A DNA stretch of 46,380 nucleotides from NCBI GenBank assembly GCA_964593865.1, contig CAZQKE010000127.1, positions 1 through 46,380 on the forward strand, written 5' to 3'. Source of the DNA: CAZQKE01 sp964593865. GTDB lineage: Bacteria > Chloroflexota > Anaerolineae > JAAYZQ01. The position numbers and the translations under genes were made by a program. The stretch's first letter is position 1; each line of letters opens with the position of its first letter. Below the pieces are notes generated by a model. It was given only the letters and a program-made list of their open reading frames with translations, was not told the DNA's origin and searched no databases. Shown in pieces: positions 15,177 to 24,241 of the stretch.

Positions 15177-16100
15177 TCAACCCACGGGCGTCAGCCAACC
15201 GTGACGGTCGGGCAGTTGCCCGGCAGTGATGCCAAAAAACTCGTCCTGTAGGCGTTTGGTGATGGGACCGCGCTTGCCTTCCCCGACGGGGATGCCGTCC
15301 ACCGAGCGGATAGGGGTGATCTCGGCGGCCGTGCCGCTGAAAAAGACCTCATCGGCCATATAGAGCATCTCGCGGGGAATGCGCTCCTCTTGCCAGGGGA
15401 TGCCCAGGTCTTCGGCCAGGGTGAGGACGCAGCGGCGGGTGATCCCCTGCAGGATGGAGGAGGAAAGGGGCGGGGTCAGGATGCGCCCATCGCGAACGAC
15501 AAAGACATTCTCACCGCTCCCCTCACTGACAAAGCCGCCGATGTCCAGGGCGATCCCTTCGCTGTAGCCCCGGTCGGCAGCCTCCATGACGATAAACTGA
15601 GAGTTGATGTACTGGCCGCCGATTTTCGCCGCAGCGGGAAAGGTGTTGGGCGCCATCCGCCGCCAGGAACTGATCCCCACGTCCACCCCTTGCTCAATGG
15701 CCTCCGGCCCCAAGTAGCGACCCCATTCAATGGTCATCACCACCACCCGGACCGGACAGGTGCGGGGATCCAGGCTAAAGCCGCCGACTCCCCGGAAGAC
15801 CAGAGGGCGGATGTAGCAAGATCTGTGCTCATTGGCCCTGACCGTCTCAATGATGGCCTGACGCATTTCCGCCTTGCTGTAGGGAATCTCCATACGGTAG
15901 ATCTTGGCCGAGTTGAAAAGGCGGTCAAGGTGGGCATCCAGGCAAAAGATGGCCGGGCCGCCGGCCGTCTCATAAGCGCGGATGCCTTCAAAAATGCTGG
16001 AGCCGTAGTGCAGGGCATGGGCGCCCACGTGGACCGTCGCCCGGTCCCAGGGGACCAGCTGGCCGTCCATCCAGATGTACTTGGACTTGGAAAGTGCCAT
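15177..16100 (-). CDS. ilvE: branched-chain amino acid aminotransferase
   Basis: 307 residues, the normal length. PLP-binding Lys159 lies in NTFPAAAKIGGQYINS. The fold-IV aminotransferase signatures YGSSIFEGIRAY, EGSGENVFVV and FFSGTAAEITPIRSVD are present. It catalyses the last step to Leu, Ile and Val using glutamate. The stop is 14 nt before cimA. The 170 bp between leuB and this gene show only an AGGAGG site close to the ATG. Confidence 0.95.
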   Translation of the reverse strand: MALSKSKYIWMDGQLVPWDRATVHVGAHALHYGSSIFEGIRAYETAGGPAIFCLDAHLDRLFNSAKIYRMEIPYSKAEMRQAIIETVRANEHRSCYIRPLVFRGVGGFSLDPRTCPVRVVVMTIEWGRYLGPEAIEQGVDVGISSWRRMAPNTFPAAAKIGGQYINSQFIVMEAADRGYSEGIALDIGGFVSEGSGENVFVVRDGRILTPPLSSSILQGITRRCVLTLAEDLGIPWQEERIPREMLYMADEVFFSGTAAEITPIRSVDGIPVGEGKRGPITKRLQDEFFGITAGQLPDRHGWLTPVG

Positions 16101-16270
16101 GTTCCTTTTCCTCCTTTATTTTTGCAATCAAATCCAGAGAACGAAAATCCCGGTTGCCCGCGCCAAAAAGCGAGAGTCCCTCCCCCGGGGCCTTTTGCGG
16201 GCCGATCACGTAGCGCGAGTTCGGAAACTTGCGCCACAGGCCCGCGCCGAGCGGTCCGGTGAGAGCCACG

Positions 16271-17344
16271 TCAGAGCAATGCCTCCACGACCAGGTCACC
16301 CATTTGCCGCGTTGTGACCGTGGGCTGCCCCGGCGCGGCAATGTCGGCGGTGCGATGCCCGGCGTTGAGGACGGCGCGGACGGCCCCTTCAACCGCCTGG
16401 GCCTCTGCTTCCAACCCCAGCGAGTGGCGCAGCAGCATGGCCGCGCTGAGGATGGCCGCCAAAGGATTGGCAATGCCCTGCCCGGCAATGTCCGGCGCAG
16501 AGCCGTGGACCGGTTCGTACATGCCGAACCGCCCCTCACCCAAGCTGGCGGAGGGCAGCATCCCCATCGAACCGGCCAGGACCGACGCCTCGTCGCTGAG
16601 AATATCACCGAACATATTGCCGGTCAGGATCACATCAAAAGACCGAGGTCGCCGGACCAGGTGCATGGTCGCCGCGTCTACCAACATGTGTTCCAGCTCA
16701 ACATCGGGGTATTCCCGGGCCACCGCCTCGACGGTCGCCCGCCACAGGCGGGAACAGGCCAAGACGTTGGCCTTGTCTACCGATGTCACCTTGCCCCGGC
16801 GCCCACGGGCGATGCGAAAGGCCACGTGGGCGATGCGCTCCACCTCGGCGCGGGTGTAGACCATCGTATCCACCGCCTTTTCGCTCCCTTCGACGCGGGG
16901 CCGACCGAAATAGATACCGCCGGTCAGTTCCCGGACCACGATCAGGTCCGCGTCCTGCACCAGGTCGCGGCGCAGGGGGGAAGCAGCGGCCAGCGCCGGA
17001 TGCACCCAGACGGGGCGCAGGTTGGCAAAGAGGCCCAGCTCCTTGCGCAGCCCCAACAACGCCTGCTCCGGCCGCCGCTCCGCCTGGGGGTCGTCGTATT
17101 TGGGATCGCCCACCGCGCCGAACAGTACCGCGTCCGCCCCCCGGCAGAGGGCCAGCGTCTCCGGCGGCAATGGCTCCCCCGTGACATCCATCGCTACTCC
17201 GCCGACCAACGCCCGCTCCATTTCAAATCGAAGGCCGAACCGCCCGGCAACGGCGTGCAAAACCTTTTCCGCCTCGGCCGTCACCTCTGCACCGATGCCG
17301 TCCCCCGGCAATATCGCCAGTCGGTATTTCGCTTGCTTTGCCAC
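16271..17344 (-). CDS. leuB: 3-isopropylmalate dehydrogenase
   Basis: 357 residues with a GTG start (GGAGGGG upstream). The beta-decarboxylating dehydrogenase pattern is complete: LAILPGDGIGAEV near the N-terminus, RELTGGIYFGRPR, the substrate Lys and Tyr region (MVYTRAEVERIAHVAF, TSVDKANVL) and NMFGDILSDEASVLAGSMGMLPSAS. It oxidises and decarboxylates 3-isopropylmalate with NAD and probably acts on the methylmalate of the citramalate route too. It follows leuD by 78 nt. Confidence 0.95.
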   Translation of the reverse strand: MAKQAKYRLAILPGDGIGAEVTAEAEKVLHAVAGRFGLRFEMERALVGGVAMDVTGEPLPPETLALCRGADAVLFGAVGDPKYDDPQAERRPEQALLGLRKELGLFANLRPVWVHPALAAASPLRRDLVQDADLIVVRELTGGIYFGRPRVEGSEKAVDTMVYTRAEVERIAHVAFRIARGRRGKVTSVDKANVLACSRLWRATVEAVAREYPDVELEHMLVDAATMHLVRRPRSFDVILTGNMFGDILSDEASVLAGSMGMLPSASLGEGRFGMYEPVHGSAPDIAGQGIANPLAAILSAAMLLRHSLGLEAEAQAVEGAVRAVLNAGHRTADIAAPGQPTVTTRQMGDLVVEALL

Positions 17345-17422
17345 AACTCCACCCCTCCGAACTTTTCCCGCAGAGTGCGCCCAAGCTCGTGCGCTCCTCC
17401 CGCGCCTCCGCGACGAGTCTGT

Positions 17423-17917
17423 TCAATTTCTCAGTTTCTCAATCGTGTACGGAATCAGCCCCCCCGCTTTGATGATCTCCAGCATAAAGGGCGGATAGGG
17501 TTCGGCTTGATAGGTCTCACCGGTGGTCAGGTTGCGGATGACACCCCCTTCCAGGTCAATCTCCAGCCGGTGACCGGTGTCGGTGCCCTCGACGGCAGCA
17601 GGCGATTCCAGGATGGGCAAGCCGACGTTGATGGCATTGCGGTAAAAGATGCGGGCGAAGCTGCGGGCCACCACCGCACTCACGCCTGCCCCCTTGATGG
17701 CCAGCGGCGCGTGCTCCCGCGACGAGCCGCAACCGAAATTTTCCCCGGCGACGATCACATCCCCCGGCTGCACATTTCCGGCAAAGTCGGCATCCAGGTC
17801 TTCCAGGCAGTGGGGGGCCAACTCCTCCGCCGAGGACATGTTTAGGTAACGGGCCGGAATGATGACATCGGTATCTATGTGGTCGCCGTATTTCCAGACT
17901 TTTCCTTGCAAAATCAT
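17423..17917 (-). CDS. leuD: 3-isopropylmalate dehydratase small subunit
   Basis: 164 residues, the short archaeal/Chloroflexi-type LeuD rather than the ~200-residue enterobacterial form. Signatures: GDHIDTDVIIPARYL near the N-terminus and GENFGCGSSREHAP in the swivelling-domain substrate loop. It forms the isomerase with LeuC, encoded 9 nt upstream. The short type matches the short LeuC next to it. Confidence 0.94.
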   Translation of the reverse strand: MILQGKVWKYGDHIDTDVIIPARYLNMSSAEELAPHCLEDLDADFAGNVQPGDVIVAGENFGCGSSREHAPLAIKGAGVSAVVARSFARIFYRNAINVGLPILESPAAVEGTDTGHRLEIDLEGGVIRNLTTGETYQAEPYPPFMLEIIKAGGLIPYTIEKLRN

Positions 17918-17926
17918 GTCTGCCCC

Positions 17927-19186
17927 CTACACAGTTTGATCCGGGCCGGAAATGCGTCCCATCACCGCGCTCGCCGCCGCCACCGCCGGTCCGGCCAGAT
18001 ACACTTCGCTGTCGGGATGGCCCATGCGCCCGCGAAAGTTGCGGTTGGTGGTGCTCACCGCCCGTTCCCCGGCGGCCAGGACGCCCATATGCCCGCCCAG
18101 GCAAGGGCCGCAGGTCGGCGTGCTGACGATGGCCCCGGCCTCAATAAAGGTCTCAACCAACCCCTCGCGCAAGGCGTCGAGATAGACCTGCTGGCTGCCG
18201 GGGATGACGATACAGCGTACGTTTGGATGGACCCGGCGGCCTTGCAGCACCTGGGCGGCGATGCGCAGGTCTTCCAGGCGGCCATTGGTGCAGGACCCGA
18301 TCACCACCTGGTCAACGGGGACGTCCCCGACCTGGCTCACCGGGCGGACGTTTTCCGGCAGGTGGGGAAAGGCCACCTGCGGTTCAATCCGGCCCGCATC
18401 AATCTCGATGACCCGGACGTATTCGGCGTCGGCGTCGGCCTCATAGACGGTAAAGGGCCGCGTCGCGCGGTCCCGTACATAGTCCAACGTTGTTTGGTCC
18501 ACGGCAAAAAGGCCCGCTTTGGCCCCGGCTTCGATGGCCATGTTGGCCATGGTGAACCGTCCGGCCATTGAAAGCGATTCCACCGCTTCCCCGGCAAACT
18601 CAAGGGCCTTGTACCGCGCTCCGTCGACGCCGATCTGGCCGATGGTGTGGAGGATCAGGTCCTTGCCGCCCACCCAGGGTTGCAGTTCCCCCCGGTAAAC
18701 GATGCGGATCGTCTCCGGGACGCGCATCCAAATCTGGCCGGTCGCCATGGCGACGGCAATATCGGTGCTGCCCATGCCGGTCGCAAAGGCCCCCAACGCG
18801 CCGTAGGTGCAGGTGTGCGAATCGGCGCCGACGACGACATCGCCGGGCAGGACCAGGCCCTGTTCCGGCAGCAGCACATGCTCGATCCCCATGCGGCCCA
18901 CATCGTAGAAATGGGGCATCTGCTGCGCCTGGGCAAATCGGCGCACCGTCCGGCACTGCTGCGCCGATTTGATGTCCTTGTTGGGGGCGAAATGGTCGTT
19001 GACCATCACCACCCGCTCCGGGTCGAACACCCGCTCCACACCCAGTCGCTCAAACTCGCGGATGGCGATGGGCGCGGTGATGTCGTTGCTCAACACCACA
19101 TCCACCCGCACGTCCACAAACTGTCCCGCCCGCACGGATTGGCCCCCGTGGGCGGATAGGATTTTCTCGGCCAACGTTTTCCCCAT
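17927..19186 (-). CDS. leuC: 3-isopropylmalate dehydratase large subunit
   Basis: 419 residues, the homoaconitase-like short LeuC class. The 4Fe-4S ligands are visible in VIGSCTNGRLEDL and TCGPCLGGHMG (CxxC), with a further Cys expected upstream. GADSHTCTYGALGAFATGMGSTD and NDITAPIAI are typical. It isomerises 2- to 3-isopropylmalate with LeuD. In genomes with CimA the same subunits often also handle citramalate; only one leuCD pair is present here, which suggests dual use. Confidence 0.95.
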   Translation of the reverse strand: MGKTLAEKILSAHGGQSVRAGQFVDVRVDVVLSNDITAPIAIREFERLGVERVFDPERVVMVNDHFAPNKDIKSAQQCRTVRRFAQAQQMPHFYDVGRMGIEHVLLPEQGLVLPGDVVVGADSHTCTYGALGAFATGMGSTDIAVAMATGQIWMRVPETIRIVYRGELQPWVGGKDLILHTIGQIGVDGARYKALEFAGEAVESLSMAGRFTMANMAIEAGAKAGLFAVDQTTLDYVRDRATRPFTVYEADADAEYVRVIEIDAGRIEPQVAFPHLPENVRPVSQVGDVPVDQVVIGSCTNGRLEDLRIAAQVLQGRRVHPNVRCIVIPGSQQVYLDALREGLVETFIEAGAIVSTPTCGPCLGGHMGVLAAGERAVSTTNRNFRGRMGHPDSEVYLAGPAVAAASAVMGRISGPDQTV

Positions 19187-19208
19187 ACTCCGACCCCCAA
19201 TCCATCAA

Positions 19209-20783
19209 CTACCAATTCCCCCTCTTGGCCGCAATGAGCCGGTTCAGGGCAAACATGTACGCTTTGGCGCTGGCAACCACAATGTCGGTATCGGAGCCGC
19301 GCCCGCTGAACACCCGCAGCTCGTCGCCGTTGCGCCGGATCGGTTCCTCGGCCTGGATGCGGATCGTCACCCGGCCCACGGCGTCCATCCCCTCGGTGAT
19401 GGCCTGGATGGAGAATTCCAAGAGCTCGTTCGGCTCGCCGATGACGCGGTTGATGGCCCGGTACACGGCGTCCACCGGCCCGGTCCCGTGGTCGGCGTCG
19501 GTGTGGACCACCCCATCCGGCCCCCGGATGCTGACCGTGGCCGTGGGGATGCTGTGGTCGCCGCACGAAACCTGGACGTGCTCCAGGCGGTAGGTTTCCT
19601 CAAAGAAGGTCTGCACCTCATCGGCGATGATGGCTTCCAGGTCGCGGGTGTCCACCGTCTTTTTCTTGTCGGCCACCTCCAGGAACCGCTCGTAGACCTG
19701 CTCGAACTGTTCCTTATCCAGGCTGTAGCCCAGTTCGGCCAGGCGATGGCGCAACCCGGCCCGCCCCGACCGGGCCGAAAGCACGATTTCCGAATCGGGC
19801 ACGCCCACGTCGCGGGGATTGATGATCTCGTAAGTGGTCCGCTCCTTGAGCACGCCGTCTTGGTGGATGCCCGATGAGTGGGCAAAGGCGTTGCGGCCCA
19901 CGATGGCCTTGTTGGGCTGGACGGGGATGCCGGTCAATTGGCTGACCAGGCGGCTGACCGGGTAGATGCGCCGGGCGTCAATGCGCGTATCCACATTGAA
20001 CAGATCGCGGCGGGTGCGGAGGGCCATGACCACCTCTTCCAGCGACGTATTGCCCGCCCGCTCGCCGATGCCGTTGACCGTCACCTCCACCTGCCGTGCC
20101 CCGGCCCGCACCCCGGCCAGGGTGTTGGCCGTAGCCATGCCCAAGTCGTCGTGGCAATGAACCGAGATGGTAGCCCGATGGATGTTCGGTACGTTTTCAA
20201 TAATGCCCCGGATGAGCGCGCCAAACTCCTCCGGCGTGGTGTAGCCGGTCGTGTCGGGGATGTTGACCACCGTTGCTCCGGCGTCAATGACCGCTTCCAG
20301 CACGCGGTAGAGATACTCCGGGTCGGCGCGGCCGGCGTCCTCGGTGTAGTACTGCACATCCTCTACGAATTTCTTGGCATATTTGACGGCATCCACGCCC
20401 CGCTCCAATGCCTCCTCCGGCGTCATGCGCAGCTTGTAGCGGATGTGTACGTCAGAGACACCCAGACCGGTGTGGATGCGGGGCCGGACGGCATCCTGCA
20501 ACGCCTCGGCGGCCACCTCAATATCCTTGCGGTTGGCCCGCGTCAGCCCGCAGACCACACAGTTGCGGATCTCCTGGGAGATGCGCTGCACGGCCCGGAA
20601 ATCGCCCGGCGACGAGATGGGGAACCCGGCCTCAATGATGTCCACCCCCATCTCTTCCAGCGTGCGGGCGATTTCAACCTTTTCGTCAATGTTCAGCGCA
20701 GCCCCCGGCGATTGCTCCCCGTCACGCAAGGTTGTATCAAAAACCTGTACAATGTCGGGAATGTCAACCCCGCTTTCGTCCAT
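19209..20783 (-). CDS. leuA: 2-isopropylmalate synthase
   Basis: 524 residues with complete catalytic motifs: FDTTLRDGEQSPG (Arg20, Asp21), SVHCHDDLG metal pair, NGIGERAGNTS and HSSGIHQDGVL. The C-terminal LeuA allosteric domain is present (VDAVYRAINRVIGEPNELLEFSIQAITEG and RVFSGRGSDTDIVVASAKAY), so leucine feedback is likely. It condenses acetyl-CoA with 2-oxoisovalerate. GGAGGGA precedes the ATG. It is the enzyme against which the degenerate paralogue at 11843 should be compared; the two share the whole domain plan. Confidence 0.96.
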   Translation of the reverse strand: MDESGVDIPDIVQVFDTTLRDGEQSPGAALNIDEKVEIARTLEEMGVDIIEAGFPISSPGDFRAVQRISQEIRNCVVCGLTRANRKDIEVAAEALQDAVRPRIHTGLGVSDVHIRYKLRMTPEEALERGVDAVKYAKKFVEDVQYYTEDAGRADPEYLYRVLEAVIDAGATVVNIPDTTGYTTPEEFGALIRGIIENVPNIHRATISVHCHDDLGMATANTLAGVRAGARQVEVTVNGIGERAGNTSLEEVVMALRTRRDLFNVDTRIDARRIYPVSRLVSQLTGIPVQPNKAIVGRNAFAHSSGIHQDGVLKERTTYEIINPRDVGVPDSEIVLSARSGRAGLRHRLAELGYSLDKEQFEQVYERFLEVADKKKTVDTRDLEAIIADEVQTFFEETYRLEHVQVSCGDHSIPTATVSIRGPDGVVHTDADHGTGPVDAVYRAINRVIGEPNELLEFSIQAITEGMDAVGRVTIRIQAEEPIRRNGDELRVFSGRGSDTDIVVASAKAYMFALNRLIAAKRGNW

Positions 20784-20801
20784 ATTCCCTCCTTTACCAA
20801 C

Positions 20802-21851
20802 CTACCAGTTCTGTGGGCGAAGGGCGCGGACGGCTGCTCCGGCCTGCCACATTTCCGATTCGCGCATCTGGCGCAGTTCTTCGTCCAGCCTGTCCTTGTA
20901 ATCGGGTGCGCTGTTGGCTTCCAGGACGATGCGCGTCTCCTCGCCGGAAACAACGCTCTGGTACAGCTCCTCGAACAGCGGCTCCACCGCCGCCCGGAAG
21001 CGGGGCAGCCAATCGAGGGCACCGCGCCGGGCGGTCGCGCTGCAATTCTCATACATCCAGTCCATGCCGTTCTGATCCACCAAGCGGATGAGGCTCTGGG
21101 TCAACTCCTCCACCGTCTCGTTGAACGCCTCGCTAGGGCTGTGACCGTGCCGCCGCAGGGTGTAGTACTGGGCCTCCATGATACCCGCCAGCGCACCCAT
21201 CAGCACCCCCCGTTCTCCGGTCAGGTCGCTGTAGACCTCTTTTTTGAAAGTAGTGGGAAAAAGATAACCGGAGCCGATGGCAATACCCACGGCCAGCGTC
21301 CGCTCCAGGGCGCGGCCTGTGTAATCCTGCTCCACGGCGTAACTGCTGTTGATGCCGCTCCCGGCCAAAAAGTTGGCCCGCACGCTGGCCCCCGATCCCT
21401 TGGGGGCGACCAGGATCACGTCCACATAGTCGGGCGGCACAATGCCGGTCTGATCCTTGTAGACGATGCCAAAGCCGTGGGAAAAGTAGAGGGCATCGCC
21501 TTCTTTGAGGGCCGGTGCGATGCGGGGCCAGAGGATCATCTGGGCCGCATCGGAGACCAGGTACTGGATGATGGTCCCTCGCGCCACCGCCTCTTCCCAG
21601 GGAAAGAGTGTTTCGCCGGGAACCCAGCCGTCGGCCAGGGCCTTTTCCCAAGACCGCTTGCGCTCCGGGTCGCCGCCGACGATGACCCGGATGCCGTTAT
21701 CCCGCATGTTGAGGGCCTGGGCCGGGCCTTGCACGCCGTAACCCAACACGGCCACCACCTCGTCCTTGAGCACCTCCCGCGCCTTTTCCAGCGGGAACTC
21801 CTCTCGCGTCACCACTTCTTCAATCACGCCGCCAAAATCAATCTTTGCCAT
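20802..21851 (-). CDS. ilvC: ketol-acid reductoisomerase
   Basis: 349 residues from the ATG at 21851 (AGGAGG about 11 nt upstream; an in-frame GTG at 21860 is too close to that site). The nucleotide-binding loop is AVLGYGVQGPAQALNMRDNG. The C-terminal KARI domain has a single knotted repeat (GSGASVRANFLAGSGINSSY, then DLTGERGVLMGALAGIMEAQYY with metal-binding acidic residues). The short N-terminal lead FGGVIEEVVTREEFPLEKAREVLKD resembles the fungal/Bacteroidetes branch of class I enzymes. It is shared by the valine and isoleucine branches. Confidence 0.93.
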   Translation of the reverse strand: MAKIDFGGVIEEVVTREEFPLEKAREVLKDEVVAVLGYGVQGPAQALNMRDNGIRVIVGGDPERKRSWEKALADGWVPGETLFPWEEAVARGTIIQYLVSDAAQMILWPRIAPALKEGDALYFSHGFGIVYKDQTGIVPPDYVDVILVAPKGSGASVRANFLAGSGINSSYAVEQDYTGRALERTLAVGIAIGSGYLFPTTFKKEVYSDLTGERGVLMGALAGIMEAQYYTLRRHGHSPSEAFNETVEELTQSLIRLVDQNGMDWMYENCSATARRGALDWLPRFRAAVEPLFEELYQSVVSGEETRIVLEANSAPDYKDRLDEELRQMRESEMWQAGAAVRALRPQNW

Positions 21852-21868
21852 TTTCCTCACCCCCTCCT

Positions 21869-21940
21869 AATTCATTCTTTCGTTCTTTCCAATTCGTTCT
21901 TTCCAATTCGTTCTTTCTAATTCGTTCTTTTCCTAATTCG
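21869..21940. repeat. 14-bp short tandem repeat between ilvH and ilvC
   Basis: AATTCGTTCTTTCC and close variants occur about four times in a row on the plus strand, with 14-16 nt spacing and one shorter flanking copy. The last two codons and stop of ilvH fall inside one unit. On the mRNA strand it is a purine-rich GAACGAATT repeat. The ilvC AGGAGG site follows the array. Copy number is probably variable between strains. Confidence 0.8.
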
Positions 21941-22430
21941 CTGTAGCTTCCCCATTGCCGCTGCGGACCATAGCCACGCGCCCGGTGCGGGCCAGTTCCT
22001 TGATGCCATAGGGTTGCAACAAGCCGATGAGCGAATTCACCCGACTCTCCGGCCCGGTGATTTCAACGGTCAGGGATGCCGTACCGACATCTATCACGCG
22101 GGCGCGAAAGATGTTCGCCAGTTCAATGATTTCCGAACGAGTCCCCGGTCCGGCATTGACCTTGATCAACGCCAGCTCCCGGACCACCGTAGGCTGATGG
22201 CTCACATCCACCACCTCCGTCACGTTGATCAGCTTATTGAGCTGCTTGACCACCTGCTCCACGATGCGCTCATCACCGCCGACGACGATGGTCATGCGCG
22301 AGATACCGGGCGTTTCGCTGTGTCCAACGCTCAGGCTTTCAATGTTATAGTTGCGGCGGCGGAACAGACTCGAAACCCGGTTCAGGACGCCGGGTTTGTT
22401 CTCCATGAGGGCGATCAATGTGTGCTTCAT
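21933..22430 (-). CDS. ilvH: acetolactate synthase small (regulatory) subunit
   Basis: 165 residues. An N-terminal ACT domain (about 3-75: ALMENKPGVLNRVSSLFRRRNYNIESLSVG) is followed by the C-terminal IlvH domain (REL ALIKVNAG region to about 158). It binds valine and adjusts the activity of the catalytic subunit encoded just upstream. GAGGATGAG precedes the ATG. Also annotated ilvN in other genomes. Confidence 0.95.
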   Translation of the reverse strand: MKHTLIALMENKPGVLNRVSSLFRRRNYNIESLSVGHSETPGISRMTIVVGGDERIVEQVVKQLNKLINVTEVVDVSHQPTVVRELALIKVNAGPGTRSEIIELANIFRARVIDVGTASLTVEITGPESRVNSLIGLLQPYGIKELARTGRVAMVRSGNGEATAN

Positions 22431-22476
22431 CTCATCCTCCTCTCAAAACCTCACGGTGCTCGGCCCAGATTACAGC

Positions 22477-22508
22477 CCGTGCCCCGCGCCGGATCGCATC
22501 CGGCACGG
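22477..22508. repeat. hairpin between ilvB and ilvH
   Basis: CCGGAT (22489-22494) pairs with ATCCGG (22498-22503), with flanking CCGTG/CACGG (22477-22481, 22504-22508). There is no T-tract, so it may stabilise or adjust the mRNA between the two subunit genes rather than end it. Confidence 0.5.
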
Positions 22509-22521
22509 ACGGCAACCTTCT

Positions 22522-24210
22522 CTACTGCCGATCGGCCTGGGGGCGGCGGATCATGTCGTTGACCGGCGCGCCGGGGGCGACCATGGGATAGACGTTCTCC
22601 TCTTGGACAATGTGGAAATCAATCAAAACCGGGCCGTCGGTCTCGATGGCCTGGGCGATGGCCGCCTCTACCCGATCTCGCTCGCGTACCGTCAGCCCCA
22701 GGATGCCGTAAGCTTCGGCCACTTTTGCAAAATCGGGGGCCAGCAGGGGCGTACCCGAATAGCGACCTTCGAAGAAGAGCTGCTGCCACTGGCGAACCAT
22801 GCCCAGATAGCCGTTGTTCAGCAGGGCGATCTTGATGGGCAGCCGCTCCTGGACCACCGTCGCCAATTCCTGAATGTTCATCTGGAAACCGCCGTCGCCG
22901 ACCGTGACCCACACCGGCACATCGGGCAGACCCATTTGGACGCCGATGGCTGCCGGCAAGGCAAAGCCCATGGTTCCCAGTCCGCCGGAGGAGATCAACC
23001 CCCGTCGCCGCGTGTGGGTGAAATACTGGGCTTCCCACATCTGGTTCTGGCCCACGTCGGAGACCATGACCGCATCGCCTTGTGTGGCCTGCCAGATCTG
23101 GCGGACGACATACTGGGGGATCAGGTCCTCACTTTCGCGTCGCAGAATATCCCGCCGGGCCGATTCCTCCCGCCAGGCCCGGATGCGTTCCTGCCAAGCA
23201 GGGCGGCGTTGGGCCTGCACCTGGGGGACAAGGCGGGGCAGTACATCCTTCAGGTCGCCGACGATGGATAGATCGGGCGTCACATTTTTGCCGATCTCTG
23301 CCGGGTCTATGTCTACATGGATGATTTTGGCCTCCCGCGCAAAGAACCGCACGTCACCTGTGAGCCGGTCGTCGAAGCGGCAGCCCAACGAAATCAACAG
23401 GTCGGCTTCGCTCAACGCCTGGTTGGTGTAGGCTTCGCCGTGCATCCCGGCCATGCCCAAGCACAGGGGATGGGTTTCCGGCATGGCGCCGATGCCCAAC
23501 AGGGTGGTGACCACCGGCAAGTCCGCCTTTTCAACCAGGGCCAGCAACGCATCCTCCGCTCCGGCCAGTACGATCCCGTGTCCGGCAATGACCAGCGGTC
23601 GGGCCGCCTCGTCAATCATGCGGGCCGCCATCTCAATCTCGTCGCCGAACTCGTTGGGGGGCAGCCGGTAGCCCGGCAGGTTCACCTCGTCGGGGTAGAC
23701 GTAATCAATTTCGGCGGCTTGGGCGTCTTTGGCGATGTCAATGAGCACCGGACCGGGCCGCCCCGTGCGGGCGATGTAGAACGCCTCTTTGATCACCGTC
23801 GGCAGCTCTTCGGCTTCGGTAACCAGGTAATTGTGCTTGGTGATGGGCAGGGTGATGCCGGTGATGTCGGTCTCTTGGAAGGCATCGGTGCCGATGACCG
23901 GCGTGGGGACCTGCCCGGTGATGGCCACCACCGGCGATGAATCCATGTAGGCCGTCGCCAACCCCGTGACCAGGTTGGTCGCCCCCGGACCGGAGGTGGC
24001 GATGCAGACGCCCACCTTGCCTGTGGCGCGGGCGTAGCCGTCGGCGGCGTGGGCCGCGCCCTGTTCGTGCCGTGTCAGCACATGGTGGATGGGATAGTCG
24101 GGCAGGGCGTGGTACAGGTGGATCACCGCTCCCCCGGAAATGCCGAAAATGGTGTCCACCCCCTCGCGCACCAGACTCTCCCAAACCGCTTGCGCTCCTG
24201 TTAGTTTCAT
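22522..24210 (-). CDS. ilvB: acetolactate synthase large (catalytic) subunit
   Basis: 562 residues from the ATG at 24210 (GGGGGAGAG upstream). The frame stays open far upstream through the repeat array, but MKLTGAQAVWESLVREGVDTIFG is the usual AHAS N-terminus. Catalytic Glu lies in TRHEQGAAHAADGYARATGKVGV. The FAD/linker domain is in the middle, and the TPP motif GDGGFQMNIQELATVV...LLNN is near residue 445. It makes acetolactate or acetohydroxybutyrate from pyruvate. First gene of the cluster. No consensus promoter was found in the 1070 bp upstream, which hold repeats and a structured region instead. Confidence 0.96.
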   Translation of the reverse strand: MKLTGAQAVWESLVREGVDTIFGISGGAVIHLYHALPDYPIHHVLTRHEQGAAHAADGYARATGKVGVCIATSGPGATNLVTGLATAYMDSSPVVAITGQVPTPVIGTDAFQETDITGITLPITKHNYLVTEAEELPTVIKEAFYIARTGRPGPVLIDIAKDAQAAEIDYVYPDEVNLPGYRLPPNEFGDEIEMAARMIDEAARPLVIAGHGIVLAGAEDALLALVEKADLPVVTTLLGIGAMPETHPLCLGMAGMHGEAYTNQALSEADLLISLGCRFDDRLTGDVRFFAREAKIIHVDIDPAEIGKNVTPDLSIVGDLKDVLPRLVPQVQAQRRPAWQERIRAWREESARRDILRRESEDLIPQYVVRQIWQATQGDAVMVSDVGQNQMWEAQYFTHTRRRGLISSGGLGTMGFALPAAIGVQMGLPDVPVWVTVGDGGFQMNIQELATVVQERLPIKIALLNNGYLGMVRQWQQLFFEGRYSGTPLLAPDFAKVAEAYGILGLTVRERDRVEAAIAQAIETDGPVLIDFHIVQEENVYPMVAPGAPVNDMIRRPQADRQ

Positions 24211-24241
24211 TTGTCTTCTCTCCCCCTTCCCCGAAAATAAT

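Noticed and set aside
16101..16270. Possible small gene between leuB and ilvE
   Set aside because: No frame has both a start with ribosome site and a plausible product; only the ilvE AGGAGG site is clear.
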